The translations under genes were made by a program, and so were the position numbers. From NCBI GenBank assembly GCA_023091735.1, contig JALKBU010000211.1:1-60572 (forward strand): a stretch of DNA of 60,572 nt, read 5' to 3'. This document shows positions 11,201 to 22,204 of the stretch, piece by piece (positions within the stretch are counted from its first letter, which is position 1; every line of letters starts with the position of its first letter). This DNA is from Trichomonas tenax (taxonomy: Eukaryota > Parabasalia > Trichomonadida > Trichomonadidae). Below the pieces are notes generated by a model. It was not told where the DNA came from. It searched no databases and saw only the letters and a program-made list of their open reading frames with translations.

Positions 11201-14200
11201 AAAGAGAAATCGTAATATCTCATTTCCCTGTAAAGCTGATCTTCTTGCATCATCGAAATCATTTGATTCACAATGAAACAGAAAGAATTTGCTTCACATT
11301 TCGCCCAAAGAGTGAAATTGAACACAAGGCGTCTGAACCAGTTCTTCTTAAGCTTAGGAAAAGTGATATCTTGATAAATAGCAAGAAGAACTTTGAATAG
11401 CTTGAAGCACATCTTTGATGGAACAGCTGCAAAGTTCTGGAAAAGCTTGAAAACAGATGCAAATGTTTTCTGTGAATCCGGCGTTGAAACTAAAATCTTG
11501 TGAATGATGCCCAAAATGAACAAATCAAGATCTAAAGGTGTTGTGTTCATATTTTCGAAATAAGCTGTTATTGAGTTATGCAAATCAAATCTTGAAGCAC
11601 ATAAAGCTAAATTGAAGAGCTTCGACTCGAAGTTAAATACATCATTGTTGATTTGGATCTTTCCACAGAGTCCTTGGAGCAAATGGAAATATCTTTGCTG
11701 TCCAGCGCCGCCTCCAAAGAATAATTTCTTTTTACCTTTGAAGACAGGAATCATAAAAGTTGCTTCTCCAAAATCTCTGTCATCAAACCAAGTGATGAAC
11801 TGTGCATTGTTGCCTTCTTTTGGAATATATTTAATGCCAAGATACTTTTCGCCTTGCCACTGATATGTTGTATACAAAACGACAGAAACATTGACATTGT
11901 TTGAAGTAGATCTCGCAACGATTTTGCTGTTATGAAGTATGATTCTAAAAGAGTTGTTGTAGTCATCTTTGATCGTCAAAATATTCAACAAACATCCAGT
12001 TTGTGCAACGATATAATCATTGATAGAAATATAGATGTCGATGTAATTTTCTTTCGTAAAATCGATTTCATAATCATCAACAATCTTTGTAAAATCATTA
12101 AACTCAACAAGGAAATAGTTAATGTTGAATGCATGTGCTTTTGAAAGTGTATTAATTAGCAAATCAGCAGCTTCTCGTGTGATTTCGAGGTTCTTTGGTT
12201 TCGCGAAAATTCTCGAAAGTTCTGAAATCGCCATTGAGTTGCTTTGGATGATTGAAATTCTCTCAAAAAGATCCTTTGCCATGTCCTCATATAACTTCTT
12301 TGTTATATGGACTGGAAATGTAATTCCTTCCAAAGGAACTTCAGTTTTTGCAAAGTTATTTCTCAAGCAATTTAAGATGATATAATCGACGTTTCCTACT
12401 TGAAGTCTCCACAAGTTATCGAACGAATATTGTATCAATTGGTCAAAAGCCTCGAAAATATTAGGTAATTTCTTTGTTTCACCGTAAACAATGAATAATA
12501 ACATTATAAAATACGGTCTATCAATGATAAATCGTGTTTCTAAGTTCAAATGGATATTAGATGCGATAATACTCAATATCCTCGTGTAAATATGTGGATT
12601 ATTTTCGAAATTTGGAATCTTTTTGATCGAATTTCCAACTTGAAGTAGAATTTTGGCGTCTATTTCCTTCTTATCGATGAGCTGAAGTGTTTTAAGAATA
12701 TAATACGTATTTTCTACAGTGAAATCTGAAAAATGTTTCGCTACAACTGTAATAGGATGACAAAGTGTTGGATTGCAATGAATAAGATCGGAAATATATT
12801 TCAATATGAGATCTTGATATGACTTCTTCTGATAAATTTCGAGTAAATACATTAAAATGTGTTTGATTGAGCGTTTCGTATTTATCTTTGAGAGCTTGTG
12901 AAAGATGAATGATAGGATATACCTATGGAAGTTATAGTTGTGCATAAAAACGTCTATTAATTGAATGATTTGCTTATAAAATATCGAATTTGTTTTTTGT
13001 ATCAAAGAACATGTAAAATCTAGTAAAACTGAGAAGGCATAAAGGTGGTTAACGACATTCTTTGAGACATTTGTAGCTGCGACAATAACGAGTTCATTTT
13101 CGAATAATTTCATGTTAATTGTTTCTCTGTGTGATGTAATGTATCCAACAATCTCTGAAAACAGAAGGTGATTGTCTTGCTTTAGGATTAAGATGCCAGG
13201 AAAGATTTTTGACTCACAGCCTGCAATTAAATCTAAAAATTTGCGTCTGTAAGACAAAACAACGAGAGATATTTCACTAAATACGGTTCTGTTCGGATTG
13301 AAAAGTACTTTATCGGCAATTGCGTTATAAAATGCCATTAATAACTTATAATCGGGTCTAATTTCTAATAATTTGATGCAAATTTCCATGAAATCGATTA
13401 AGTGAGGGCAGTTATCTCCTAATTCCCTAATGTCAGACAAGAAAGACAAAAATAAAGTATCTCCAAATTTGTTATCTAATTGAAAGATTGGAAGTATTAA
13501 ATTGTAAATATCGATAATATCCTGCCTTAAGAAATCTATAGGATATTCTTCATACAACAATTTCGGTGGCGGAGGAATTCCTTGAGAAAAATTAACTTCA
13601 TTGATATCTGCTTTTAGCATTGTTGAGTATTTATCAATTCTAATTGAAACTTCGCATTCATTGATTTTGTTCGTAAAAATGTCGGATAACTCAGTTAATA
13701 TCACAGGAATGATATGAAAATTAAATCTTTCCATTAGAATCTGTAACACTGAGATAGCTATCGAATTTAAGTCTTTCAGCATGAATGAAATGAACTCAAT
13801 TATGATTTGGTGATCAACATTCGATGCCAAAGGAAAATCTTCAGCATATATTCTATATATTGCAGATATCAATGTCAAACATAGATCATATCTCTGCAAA
13901 CAGTATATTTTCGTAATTAATGCGCCAAAAGAGAACGCAAAGCCCGGGAAATTTCCAAGATCTCGCATTCCAATAACATAATAACTGTAATTTGTAAGAC
14001 AATTGTTGGTCCATTCGAACTCTGGTGTCTCAACTGCGTTACTTGTCAGCTCAGATACGAAGAAAGCCGGGTTAAAAGATGGATGAAATTTTTCGAATTG
14101 TGTTAGAAACATGTTGAATATGTTGTTGTCTATAACAAACTCTTCGCAGAAGATTGCTGCTAAAAGTTGTAAACAAAACACGTAAGTTGTTTGAATAGAA

Positions 14201-14451
14201 AATCTGAGAGTGGTACATTCTTGAATTGTTTTAAGCACAATCTCTTTGTCGAAGGGAAATTTTGATATTAAGGGCACAAGAGCCTTTCTAATCGGCGTTT
14301 TTTCATTTAATGCGGAAATAATTTTGTTAATTTGCCTTTTCTTGAAGATTGGAATCAATTTGAATGCAGGTTCTTTTTCAATTTTATCATCAGATTGCAC
14401 TGCAGTGAAGTTTTTTAGGAACTCAGCAAGAGCATCGAAGTTACATTGCAT
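8209..14451 (-). CDS. Giant BEACH-family protein (LYST/neurobeachin type) with reduced BEACH core
   Basis: 2,080 residues from the ATG at 14451 to a TGA. The first ~790 residues are helical-repeat-like. Residues about 803-935 resemble the concanavalin-A-like domain of BEACH proteins, ending GGGAGQQRYFHLLQGLCGKI. A helical middle follows. About 1560-1660 resembles the PH-like module (KYVRKVAKDMEIRFVDGNSF). About 1678-1710 has the BEACH start GRSFNCQSCYPIFPRFLWDI, and about 1749-1775 has the BEACH end HIPKFCRDKYEFLYNLRR. Only some 40 residues separate these two blocks, so the conserved central BEACH part with its histidine/tyrosine-rich motifs is missing. The last ~290 residues look like a degenerate beta-propeller. 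BEACH proteins act in vesicle traffic and lysosome-related organelle size. The frame is uninterrupted, so the reduction looks evolved, not recently broken. Confidence 0.75.
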   Translation of the reverse strand: MQCNFDALAEFLKNFTAVQSDDKIEKEPAFKLIPIFKKRQINKIISALNEKTPIRKALVPLISKFPFDKEIVLKTIQECTTLRFSIQTTYVFCLQLLAAIFCEEFVIDNNIFNMFLTQFEKFHPSFNPAFFVSELTSNAVETPEFEWTNNCLTNYSYYVIGMRDLGNFPGFAFSFGALITKIYCLQRYDLCLTLISAIYRIYAEDFPLASNVDHQIIIEFISFMLKDLNSIAISVLQILMERFNFHIIPVILTELSDIFTNKINECEVSIRIDKYSTMLKADINEVNFSQGIPPPPKLLYEEYPIDFLRQDIIDIYNLILPIFQLDNKFGDTLFLSFLSDIRELGDNCPHLIDFMEICIKLLEIRPDYKLLMAFYNAIADKVLFNPNRTVFSEISLVVLSYRRKFLDLIAGCESKIFPGILILKQDNHLLFSEIVGYITSHRETINMKLFENELVIVAATNVSKNVVNHLYAFSVLLDFTCSLIQKTNSIFYKQIIQLIDVFMHNYNFHRYILSFIFHKLSKINTKRSIKHILMYLLEIYQKKSYQDLILKYISDLIHCNPTLCHPITVVAKHFSDFTVENTYYILKTLQLIDKKEIDAKILLQVGNSIKKIPNFENNPHIYTRILSIIASNIHLNLETRFIIDRPYFIMLLFIVYGETKKLPNIFEAFDQLIQYSFDNLWRLQVGNVDYIILNCLRNNFAKTEVPLEGITFPVHITKKLYEDMAKDLFERISIIQSNSMAISELSRIFAKPKNLEITREAADLLINTLSKAHAFNINYFLVEFNDFTKIVDDYEIDFTKENYIDIYISINDYIVAQTGCLLNILTIKDDYNNSFRIILHNSKIVARSTSNNVNVSVVLYTTYQWQGEKYLGIKYIPKEGNNAQFITWFDDRDFGEATFMIPVFKGKKKLFFGGGAGQQRYFHLLQGLCGKIQINNDVFNFESKLFNLALCASRFDLHNSITAYFENMNTTPLDLDLFILGIIHKILVSTPDSQKTFASVFKLFQNFAAVPSKMCFKLFKVLLAIYQDITFPKLKKNWFRRLVFNFTLWAKCEANSFCFIVNQMISMMQEDQLYREMRYYDFSFFAECLLYYRLLFSRTKRDKVHAHEVKLNRKIDDKGREKCNQTMLYFVKKLGIYAMTLPDIDILHSLLIEAENPNPFIEIIRDLATEILNLDPDFAQKLAQYKPPDEKTTVILYCQAMHKLKHPKIHVLYMQLAQKYMNSPFVNDLLADMIENIQLYPNTFTFILSMNRLQTNVLPVIFSLLNNHDMLKQISFDGTWYLPIVQQCLTSHQFLQMDSFVIILELINNNVWPDVNFMILFNIVFLFQEKSLCSDQLLLTFLKAAKKVRNKRFIEELFICCSCALSFSMNYNIVRKELSKVVKTNFDLSRDSSEISSLENMVSLFNNFSFTTLYDAFEYNTEIKDLCLFYYNEIKNTTQFEKDVRDMILKIFDSSLIHNVQQFEDITKIHDHLRQKFIDSIEITKNHLSQEIFIEQSNNVADTFAAKNLASHYLEKFIGHIERSYSKPLEFKPRFIKDRHLYNGVPMIFKVKRPKKPDSFNIIAVPFDLKVNRCLRVSLTSIKEAAIRIDGNKLIYTTKSKEVKFSSDKIKYVRKVAKDMEIRFVDGNSFLLQFDNANAAEIQKPFFSAFNKIVFEFNSNETSFNVILDLNEKFFGRSFNCQSCYPIFPRFLWDIEDFTLLRDFSNDLDFSDPPPVTRAVGKKIYRLEDEFEKNFLLADFFFNFDSIFPDDHIPKFCRDKYEFLYNLRRSIETDEFREKLIKWMRNLNVDFKIRNVKFDNYNFEQTYSIPISNADFVTAFPATDNKFHIFVKKDAVLKQYILQPGSKELKSRREYEVPERAFTRSYECMIAITNVGQPIVYTPYKVESKDINRCMRYKTSSNGQLFSYIETGYEVVIEDVEFIFKVNEKIIDYYISDTYLIMAVITNGHLYLFNVRRKRLIYDILIKYTPVRVEISEGFSYIAVSTKKNSYFYTQTGIEVRKYEYPFHKLVTISGFDFFATKTDIDFLLTHIISGFAKKILVSNYIDFCLNSESRTILFFNKDKITLSDCSDLIPLSKFI

Positions 14452-16976
14452 TCAATAGAAATTTTAATTAGAAAAGCCATCAAATTTTTTTGTTATATAG
14501 ATAAATCATACTATCTATTTTATCACAATGTGCGAATATCGTCTCAGCACTTTATTCGATCAATATGAGTTGGTAATGTTCGATTTTTACTTAAAAACAT
14601 CAAATTATTCTTCTCTTTGCCATGGATTGATGAAATTTCAAAAACATAACAATCTAATTGTGATAACTTTCTAATTCTAAATGAGATTAAAGTCTTTGGA
14701 ACATACACTCATTCTATCTTCATAATGAAGATTCTATTTTCAAAGGCTCATTGGGATATAGTTGCTTATAATATCGAATTCGAATTATATTCAGGATTGG
14801 GTTATTTCTAGAATGGAGTATCTCAAAATCATGAAATTAATCAAATTCAAAAAGCAAGATATGAATATAGATATTAATATCAAAATATTTAATTATTTAT
14901 CATTTCAAACATTGTTCACAAAGAAATATATTTCCACAGGCTTGACTTGATGAAATATACTAGCAAATGATATGATTATTTGATGATAAAGATTTCTCAA
15001 TATTTTTGGTGAAAATTATTAGTTTCAGCCTTGATAATATAATATGCTATTTAATTCAATTAAAACTATATATTTCCATAAATTAGAAACTCTCATAATC
15101 ACTCAATGACAATTCTGAAAAGAAGACAAACAGAAAATTTTTGGTATAGTTTGTAGTTTTGGGGAAGGAAGAGGCTTAGAGGAATTTCTAAACAGCCATT
15201 ATCATAAATGGTTTCTTCTGATGAATCTATTGAGTTTTGAGTGAATTTTATAAACTATATTGGATATCAAAATATGAGATTCCGACTTGATTTTGCAATA
15301 TTAAGGAATTAGCTTTCACTTGTTGTGTGTTACATGATTAATGGTTTAAATTCCTCTAAACACAATTTTTCAAGATTATCTGATCTTTGCATAATGGTTC
15401 ATGTCGTTATTCTTCGATTCAATTAATATTGTCAGATACTATTGGATGTGTTTAATATGTAAGTAATGTGTTTAATTCCATATGTAAAAAAAGATATGAA
15501 TTTCAAAGCATTATTTTGACAAATCAAGATTTGAAGATGGATATCAAACTGTTGAATAGATATATTAATATTATATAGTATGTATGATAGAAAGAAAGAA
15601 TTCAACAAAAACATATCGCTGCATTGTCGAAATACACTCTAAATTAATATCTCAAAAGTTACTGAATACCGATGTGTTATTTGGAGTGCATCACATCAAG
15701 AAGATCATAAGCAGCATATCAGTTATTATACTCATATACTATAGTACTGGTATATACTTTTGCATCAAGTTGTATATTGTTGTTGCCTTTGTATAAATAT
15801 TTGTGCTAATGTGCATTCACCCGATGCTAGAATTATTGTGATTGCTTAATCCATGAAATTGTGTGTATTTAAGAAGTCAACATGCTAATCAAAGATACCT
15901 TATTACATTCACACAGTTTTTGATGGTTTATTATAAGATTTTATGAAAAATATGTAATATCTTATATTCAGAAGAGTGATTGAGGATTGTTTGACATGAA
16001 GCACTATATTATAGCGTGTGTAGAGCATTTGTTTATTATAAATAGCTAATTATAACATATGATTAGATTCATCAAAAAATATCATATGCTATGTCAGATT
16101 AAAAGTAACACTATACTACTCATATGAGAGTGTGTTATTTGTGCGCTTTCACAAGCCTCAATTTCAAAAAAATAAAAATTTATTTTCTCAAGTTTTTTAT
16201 TTCATAACATATGTACTTGGGTATATGCTTTTACATGCTGTGTTGAGCATCAAACATGTATATGGACGTGAATGAGAAAATATTAAAAATATTCACTTAA
16301 ATTTTGATGCTATTCAGTATATATTATTTTGTATACGTTTGCATCATTCCTGCACAGAGAACCTTATTAGAAACAGCATAAATAGCAAAAATGCTTGTGA
16401 TATATAATTTTGACAATGTAAAGTGATTGCGTCAAAATATCAAAAAATTAAAAATGGTATTTATAACACATGCACATATTATAATGCAGATTTAAAGTCT
16501 AATTATATAAAAATTAGTCTTTTTTATTAATTTTTTAATACTGATTATTTCAATATTGACAACATAGATTAATATGCATAAGTAGAATTCATGCATACAC
16601 ACTGTACATTTTTCATCGCCTACCAAAAGTATCAGAACTTTATTTAATATTATCAAACTAATGAAAAATAACTATAAACAACTATATTCCATTCTCTGTT
16701 GTCCTCCTGTGCATGCAAAAGGATAAAATAGATTGAATTATAGATGTTTCTGTTAAAATAAAGCAAAATTGTGTGATTCTGTAATTTTTGAATTCACAAA
16801 TCGAATTAAGATTCAAATATAATAAAGTTAATTTAAGATGCGAGAATATTGAATTATAAAGGTTTATGAGATAATATAAATCTTTCTAATATGATAAGTC
16901 ATCATTTCATTGAACAATATCTGAAATCATTAATTTGACAAAATCATTTTACAACCGATAGTTGTCAAAAATGATG
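14452..16976. other. Gene-free AT-rich interval between two giant genes
   Basis: About 2.5 kb with no ORF I can support; the longest are around 60-70 codons and lack any family signature. It is rich in TATA/ATAT strings. It contains the divergent upstream regions of the BEACH gene (minus) and the 16991 gene (plus). No obvious tandem repeat was seen by eye. Confidence 0.5.
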
Positions 16977-16982
16977 TCACAT
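16977..16982 (+). promoter_or_regulatory. Initiator-like TCACAT
   Basis: TCACAT with the +1 A at 16979, 12 nt upstream of the ATG at 16991. The preceding 50 bp hold two TTGACA/TTGTCAAAA-like strings. Confidence 0.6.
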
Positions 16983-16990
16983 TGTTTTGG

Positions 16991-19900
16991 ATGGAGAAGA
17001 ATTTTCTGCACCATATGCAGGAAATTCTTCCTATTGCACCACCTTTTCTCATCAAAAAACAGGACACAGTTGAATTCATTCGTGTATTATTGTCATTTTA
17101 CGCACAGTCTCCTTTTGCTTTGTCAATAAACATTGATTATGATAAAATTCTTAAAGAACCTAAACCGCCAGAACGAAAAAAGTTCAAGCAACAACAAACA
17201 AATCCGATTCGCTTCTTAACAACATCGAAAGATTGCATGGTTTTCGATTTTTTGGAAAAAAATCCTCAAATTTGCCCTGTAGCGACAACTTTCTTTCCAC
17301 CATCGAAATTTTGTTCAATTTTGAAACCATTCGCAAACAGCTCTTTTATTTCTTTTGTTTTAAATAGTGAATGCACAGAATTACTCGAATTTGCATTATT
17401 TAAAATCCAAACAGCAAAGAAAAAGAAGAACGTACGAATTCCGCAAGAAATTGTTAATATTAAATCAGCTCAAACACGTTCAGAATTTGAATTAGATTTT
17501 ACGAAAGATATATATGTGACAAAGAGTGATTTCAACATTCGTTTATTTTCATGTCCAACGTCCTTTGCGGCCGATTCACAATGCTGCTACATTGGACAGT
17601 TAAATTCAAGAATTCAAGTTATCCCATTTCCAATGAAGAAATTAAGCATATTATCATACTCAATTCCAGTTCAACTCTATCCAGACGAAGCATTTTCACT
17701 TTGTATGATCGATTCTAAATTATATGCGATTAGTGATGATTTAATTTTGATTATTAATCCGATCACGAATTCTTATACATCAATAGATAACAAGGAGCCA
17801 CTATTGAGACCACCAATGTGCTCAGATAATCATTATGTTTACTGCCACAAGAAGAAAAATATTTATGTTTTCGATCCTCACGGAATGATAATGACTCATG
17901 TTCACACAGTAAAACTGCAATCAGATGATATGAACGATAACATTGGAGACTGCCCAATGGTAACAGATGGCTCAACAATCGCATTCTTTTGGAAAGAAAA
18001 AATCCACACATTTTCTCTCGCAACAGGAGCGAAAATTTCGGTCGTTGACAATGATATTCCAGTTAAAGCTGCGACAATTAATCCATTCATTGGCAAATAC
18101 GCGTTTTTAACAGATACAGAATGCATCAGCTCAAATACACACAACTTTTTACCTCCTTGGATGAAAGGAACTTTATTCCCAAACAATGATGATTCAATCA
18201 TCGAAAGTTTACTCATTTGCAATTTCCACAATGTTCCAAGATTCACTTCTGGTGAACCGGAATTTGCATTTTCTATTTTGAAGAAATTTGTTTTGGATAA
18301 GAATGAGCGCGGAATTGCAATGATCCTGCAAGCATTACAATGGATGCCTTCATTATTGAACCAAGTTGTTACAATTCTCGATGCTGTTTTTAATGAATTA
18401 TCCGATGAACTGAAGAACCAAGTTGTCTTCTTCAACTGCTTTGCATCTGTTAAAGGTGCATGCACATCTGCTGTTTTCATCACGCAAAATTATTTATTGA
18501 GACATCCTTCACCTTTTTTGATTTATGCATTTCCGACATTATTTGATTTCACAAAGATGAGCATTATTCCACAGGCAGCAAACAAGATGATGCATTTCGT
18601 CATTGAAACTTGGGACTTTTTCCCGAACAAAGCTTTATTCTTTGTCAACACTTTCTTGAAGAGATATATCGAAATAGGCGATACAGATGAATTCTTTATT
18701 GTTTGGGAAAGCATCGAACACATGATTAAAGCAATCACAACAAATGTTACAGATATCATTAAATATCCAAAGCAGATAAGTGTTTTCTATTCATCAACAG
18801 CAATGAGAGTATGGAATGAACTTCTTCTCTTTTTGTACAATCATCAAGATTCATGGGCTGCTTATGGAGAAGTTTATATCAATGTGTTGGCATTCTCTAT
18901 TGTTCCTCCGAAGACAACTGATGTGATAATCCTCGGAATGTTTTATAGAACATTCTATCTTCTCCTTTCCATCATTTTCTCACAACCAAACATTGTTCCA
19001 TTCCAGAAATTTACAGTACAAAGCTTATGTGAGAAGTATCCAAATCCATTTGATGATGTCAATAAAAACAATGACGAATTATTAGTTAAGCTACTCAATA
19101 ACATGTACGATTATACTTCAGATGAAGACTTTGTTTCGGTTTATCACAGAGCAAGAAATTTCCTGATGTTCAATCCTAAGAATATCCGTTTCTTATCCGA
19201 CCAAAAGATTGACTTTAATGCACATATTTACAGCAAAGGACTCGTTCAATATCTCAACACAGGATTAGTTCATAATATTAGAATATTAAACAACGATCGG
19301 CTTTTAACAATGTTTCTTGTTAAGTTCGATAAATCCATCACTGAACTATCACCGCATCATCAGCTCATTATTTCATTATTCAGGAAGAGCTATGAAGTAA
19401 TGAAGCAACAACTCATTGAGCATCCATTTATGGGTGATTTCATACACTTAATCATTTATCCATTTTTCCTTCCTGAAGATGTTTTAGTGAAGTTTAATTA
19501 TGCACCATCAGATCTAAGAAAATATCCTGTTGAACTATTTGAGTATTTCAGGAGGATTAATTTGACAAAGTTCCCATATCTTACAAATATCGAACGTCTC
19601 GTGAATCCATTAACAGATCCTATTGTTAAGCACAATTATTCCATCTTCACATCTCAATTATCAGAACCAGATTTATTCAAGAATACAATGCTCGCTTATA
19701 TAGCAATTGATTCAGGATATGATTTAGATGTCTCGAAGCTCACACAGTTGTTTAAGTACCTTGCTATTTATGGATCTCCTCGCATTGTTAAAGTTGCTTT
19801 GATTATTACTGACAGATTAATGCAGGAATGTGAAGGAACGACAAACTTCATTAAGTTCTGTTTGATGATTGTTAACGAATTCCTTGTTGAGCACAAAACA

Positions 19901-22204
19901 AGATTCGTTTATACAAACAACTACAACTGTATTCAGACAATTTTCATTATCATAGATTTCTTGAGGAAATGCTTCAACAAATCTGAAATGCAGCGAAATT
20001 ATATTTTGGCGAATGTCAGAATATATACATTGGCAGTTCTCTCTGTAATAAATAATTCGATTGAAGCAATCAGAGAAGGAGTTAATATCCAATGTACACT
20101 TCTTTCATTAGTTCACATTGAAGCATTGATCAAAGAATATTCTGTTAAAGATGGAACTGCTGTTGCATTAATTAATGAGAATGAAATTGAAATCAATATT
20201 GATGATTCAACCGATTTATTCGCAACTCCGGAAACAATTGTTAACATTGATTTGATCAATGACATTCAACCAATATTGCCATTCCTCATCAAGAAGTATA
20301 ATGAGTATTGCTTTGATATCTTCAGAATCGCTGTTATTTTGGAGTTAATCAAATCTGATAAATTCAGGAAAACAGTTATTAAAAATCTTGATCTTGAGTT
20401 CCTTCAAAAGTCTTTCACAACAGGCTTCATTCACGCATACTCATATCAGTCTTTCTTTGCCAATCTTTCTAAGGCTTCTTGCCTCAAGAATGATTTTGGA
20501 TTTTCAACAGCCAATGAACCAGAAATGAAATCTAGTTCAGGCGTTCTTATTGCAAATAATGCTCCTGTTTCATTCACTTCAGCTTTAATTCATCCAAGTT
20601 CGGCATTCGAAATGAAATTATTCTCACCAATGTCTTCACAGAAGTCAGGAGTTGTTATTAATATCTACGCTGAATCAGATTATCCATCGGCTTTCTTAAC
20701 ATACAACAAAACAATTAAAATACATCCAAACGAAACAATTAAGATTCGTACAATCCCACAGCAAGGAATCCTTGAAGTTGGATCAACACTGATTGAGCTC
20801 TCTCCTTCAGTTTCGAAGATGTTTATTGTCTTCAATCTCTCTGAAGGAGCAACATTGAGATATACAGTTGTTTCTGATTCAAAGATCATTGATGTTGAGA
20901 ATCAGCAAACAGGAAATTCATTGAGAATCCACTCGGCTCCGCAGGTATTCAATCCACCACAAACAAGACCATTCTGCAATTCTAAGGCTGAAGAATCTGC
21001 ACAACAGATGATTTGGCGAATGAAACAGAAAATGGCATCAATTTTGTTCGAAGAAGGACTTCTTGATCTCTCTATTGACGAGTTAATTCATGCTGTTGCT
21101 ATTGCAAATCCTTTCCCAATGGAAACATCATTAACAGATTTTGCTTTACAGATTGGTTTTGCTGCACTTTCTGATACATTTTTGAAATCAGTTTTGGCGA
21201 AATTAGAGTTTTCAGAATTTTACGGTTCATTCGAAGATATTGTTGATAAGATCGAAATATTGAATATTCATCATTCTAATCGCAGCGTTCTCATGGTCAA
21301 TGAAATGGATACAACTAAGAAACAAAATGCTTTCATTTTGTCATCAAAAGAATTTATTTTGACAACAATCAAATCTGATTCAACGCAAATCAATAGAGAA
21401 TCAATTGTAATTCCTCATAATTCATTCCACGGAACATTTATTGATATTCTTATCATCTCAAAACATCTTTTGATTAAATCCATTTCCGAGAATAAATTAA
21501 AGGAAACATTAAAGCTTATCGGAAAACTTGACTTCAAACCAGAAATATACAACTATCTTAATGAAAATGGAAGAATATTAATGGAATGGTATCCTGTCCA
21601 AGAAAGCGATATTCTAGAAATATTTGGAAACACAGTTGATATCCACCAAACATTGACTGAAGTAACCAAATGGAACAAGTTCTTTATTTATGAACTTTTC
21701 TTTGCTCCGAATCTTTTGGAAATTGATTTCTCTCCGAAAGTTATTGAGTTTGCAAAATCATGTTTCCCAGAAGAACCAAAATTCTATAAATCTAATTCCA
21801 AATACAGCGAGATTTCAAATTATGCCAAACCAACACAAGAAAGAATTAATTTCTTATCGAAGTATAACATGACAATATTCACAATGATCGATAAGAACTC
21901 CACTGTTTTCAACAATGGCGAAAATTCTTCTATCAGCAAGTTCATATTCGATAATGATGTCAACAAATGCTTATTTGAAGCCTTCTTCAGCAAGAACACA
22001 AAGTTCACATGTATGCTTTTTGAAAAGATAACGAATGCCAATGATGATGATTATGTGTTTGTTTTCCATTCAGATGAAACCGAAAAAATCATCAATGATA
22101 GAAACGAGTCATTTATAATTATTGGAAAGTTCGAGAGCTTTGAGATTTTCGAGAACTCTCTTCTTCGATTTATTCAACAACAATCGCAGACTTTATTTAT
22201 TTAA
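16991..22204 (+). CDS. Giant conserved-looking protein, function unknown
   Basis: About 1,738 residues from the ATG at 16991, favoured over upstream TTG triplets because it follows an initiator by 12 nt. It ends at TAA 22202-22204, running into TAAA. Residues about 190-420 have the short beta-strand rhythm of a propeller (LSILSYSIPVQL, SKLYAISDDLILIINP, YVYCHKKKNIYVFDP). About 440-1180 is mostly helical, possibly armadillo/HEAT-like. About 1190-1320 is a beta-rich module (SGVVINIYAESDYPSAFLTY). The C-terminal 400 residues are mixed alpha/beta. This layout (propeller, helical solenoid, beta sandwich) resembles giant scaffold or ubiquitin-ligase proteins, but no HECT, RING or BEACH signature is visible, so I assign no function. 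There are no membrane segments. Confidence 0.85.
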   Translation: MEKNFLHHMQEILPIAPPFLIKKQDTVEFIRVLLSFYAQSPFALSINIDYDKILKEPKPPERKKFKQQQTNPIRFLTTSKDCMVFDFLEKNPQICPVATTFFPPSKFCSILKPFANSSFISFVLNSECTELLEFALFKIQTAKKKKNVRIPQEIVNIKSAQTRSEFELDFTKDIYVTKSDFNIRLFSCPTSFAADSQCCYIGQLNSRIQVIPFPMKKLSILSYSIPVQLYPDEAFSLCMIDSKLYAISDDLILIINPITNSYTSIDNKEPLLRPPMCSDNHYVYCHKKKNIYVFDPHGMIMTHVHTVKLQSDDMNDNIGDCPMVTDGSTIAFFWKEKIHTFSLATGAKISVVDNDIPVKAATINPFIGKYAFLTDTECISSNTHNFLPPWMKGTLFPNNDDSIIESLLICNFHNVPRFTSGEPEFAFSILKKFVLDKNERGIAMILQALQWMPSLLNQVVTILDAVFNELSDELKNQVVFFNCFASVKGACTSAVFITQNYLLRHPSPFLIYAFPTLFDFTKMSIIPQAANKMMHFVIETWDFFPNKALFFVNTFLKRYIEIGDTDEFFIVWESIEHMIKAITTNVTDIIKYPKQISVFYSSTAMRVWNELLLFLYNHQDSWAAYGEVYINVLAFSIVPPKTTDVIILGMFYRTFYLLLSIIFSQPNIVPFQKFTVQSLCEKYPNPFDDVNKNNDELLVKLLNNMYDYTSDEDFVSVYHRARNFLMFNPKNIRFLSDQKIDFNAHIYSKGLVQYLNTGLVHNIRILNNDRLLTMFLVKFDKSITELSPHHQLIISLFRKSYEVMKQQLIEHPFMGDFIHLIIYPFFLPEDVLVKFNYAPSDLRKYPVELFEYFRRINLTKFPYLTNIERLVNPLTDPIVKHNYSIFTSQLSEPDLFKNTMLAYIAIDSGYDLDVSKLTQLFKYLAIYGSPRIVKVALIITDRLMQECEGTTNFIKFCLMIVNEFLVEHKTRFVYTNNYNCIQTIFIIIDFLRKCFNKSEMQRNYILANVRIYTLAVLSVINNSIEAIREGVNIQCTLLSLVHIEALIKEYSVKDGTAVALINENEIEINIDDSTDLFATPETIVNIDLINDIQPILPFLIKKYNEYCFDIFRIAVILELIKSDKFRKTVIKNLDLEFLQKSFTTGFIHAYSYQSFFANLSKASCLKNDFGFSTANEPEMKSSSGVLIANNAPVSFTSALIHPSSAFEMKLFSPMSSQKSGVVINIYAESDYPSAFLTYNKTIKIHPNETIKIRTIPQQGILEVGSTLIELSPSVSKMFIVFNLSEGATLRYTVVSDSKIIDVENQQTGNSLRIHSAPQVFNPPQTRPFCNSKAEESAQQMIWRMKQKMASILFEEGLLDLSIDELIHAVAIANPFPMETSLTDFALQIGFAALSDTFLKSVLAKLEFSEFYGSFEDIVDKIEILNIHHSNRSVLMVNEMDTTKKQNAFILSSKEFILTTIKSDSTQINRESIVIPHNSFHGTFIDILIISKHLLIKSISENKLKETLKLIGKLDFKPEIYNYLNENGRILMEWYPVQESDILEIFGNTVDIHQTLTEVTKWNKFFIYELFFAPNLLEIDFSPKVIEFAKSCFPEEPKFYKSNSKYSEISNYAKPTQERINFLSKYNMTIFTMIDKNSTVFNNGENSSISKFIFDNDVNKCLFEAFFSKNTKFTCMLFEKITNANDDDYVFVFHSDETEKIINDRNESFIIIGKFESFEIFENSLLRFIQQQSQTLFI

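Noticed and set aside
14762..15796. Several 60-70-codon ORFs between the giant genes
   Set aside because: No family signature, no initiator, and expected in AT-rich DNA of this length.
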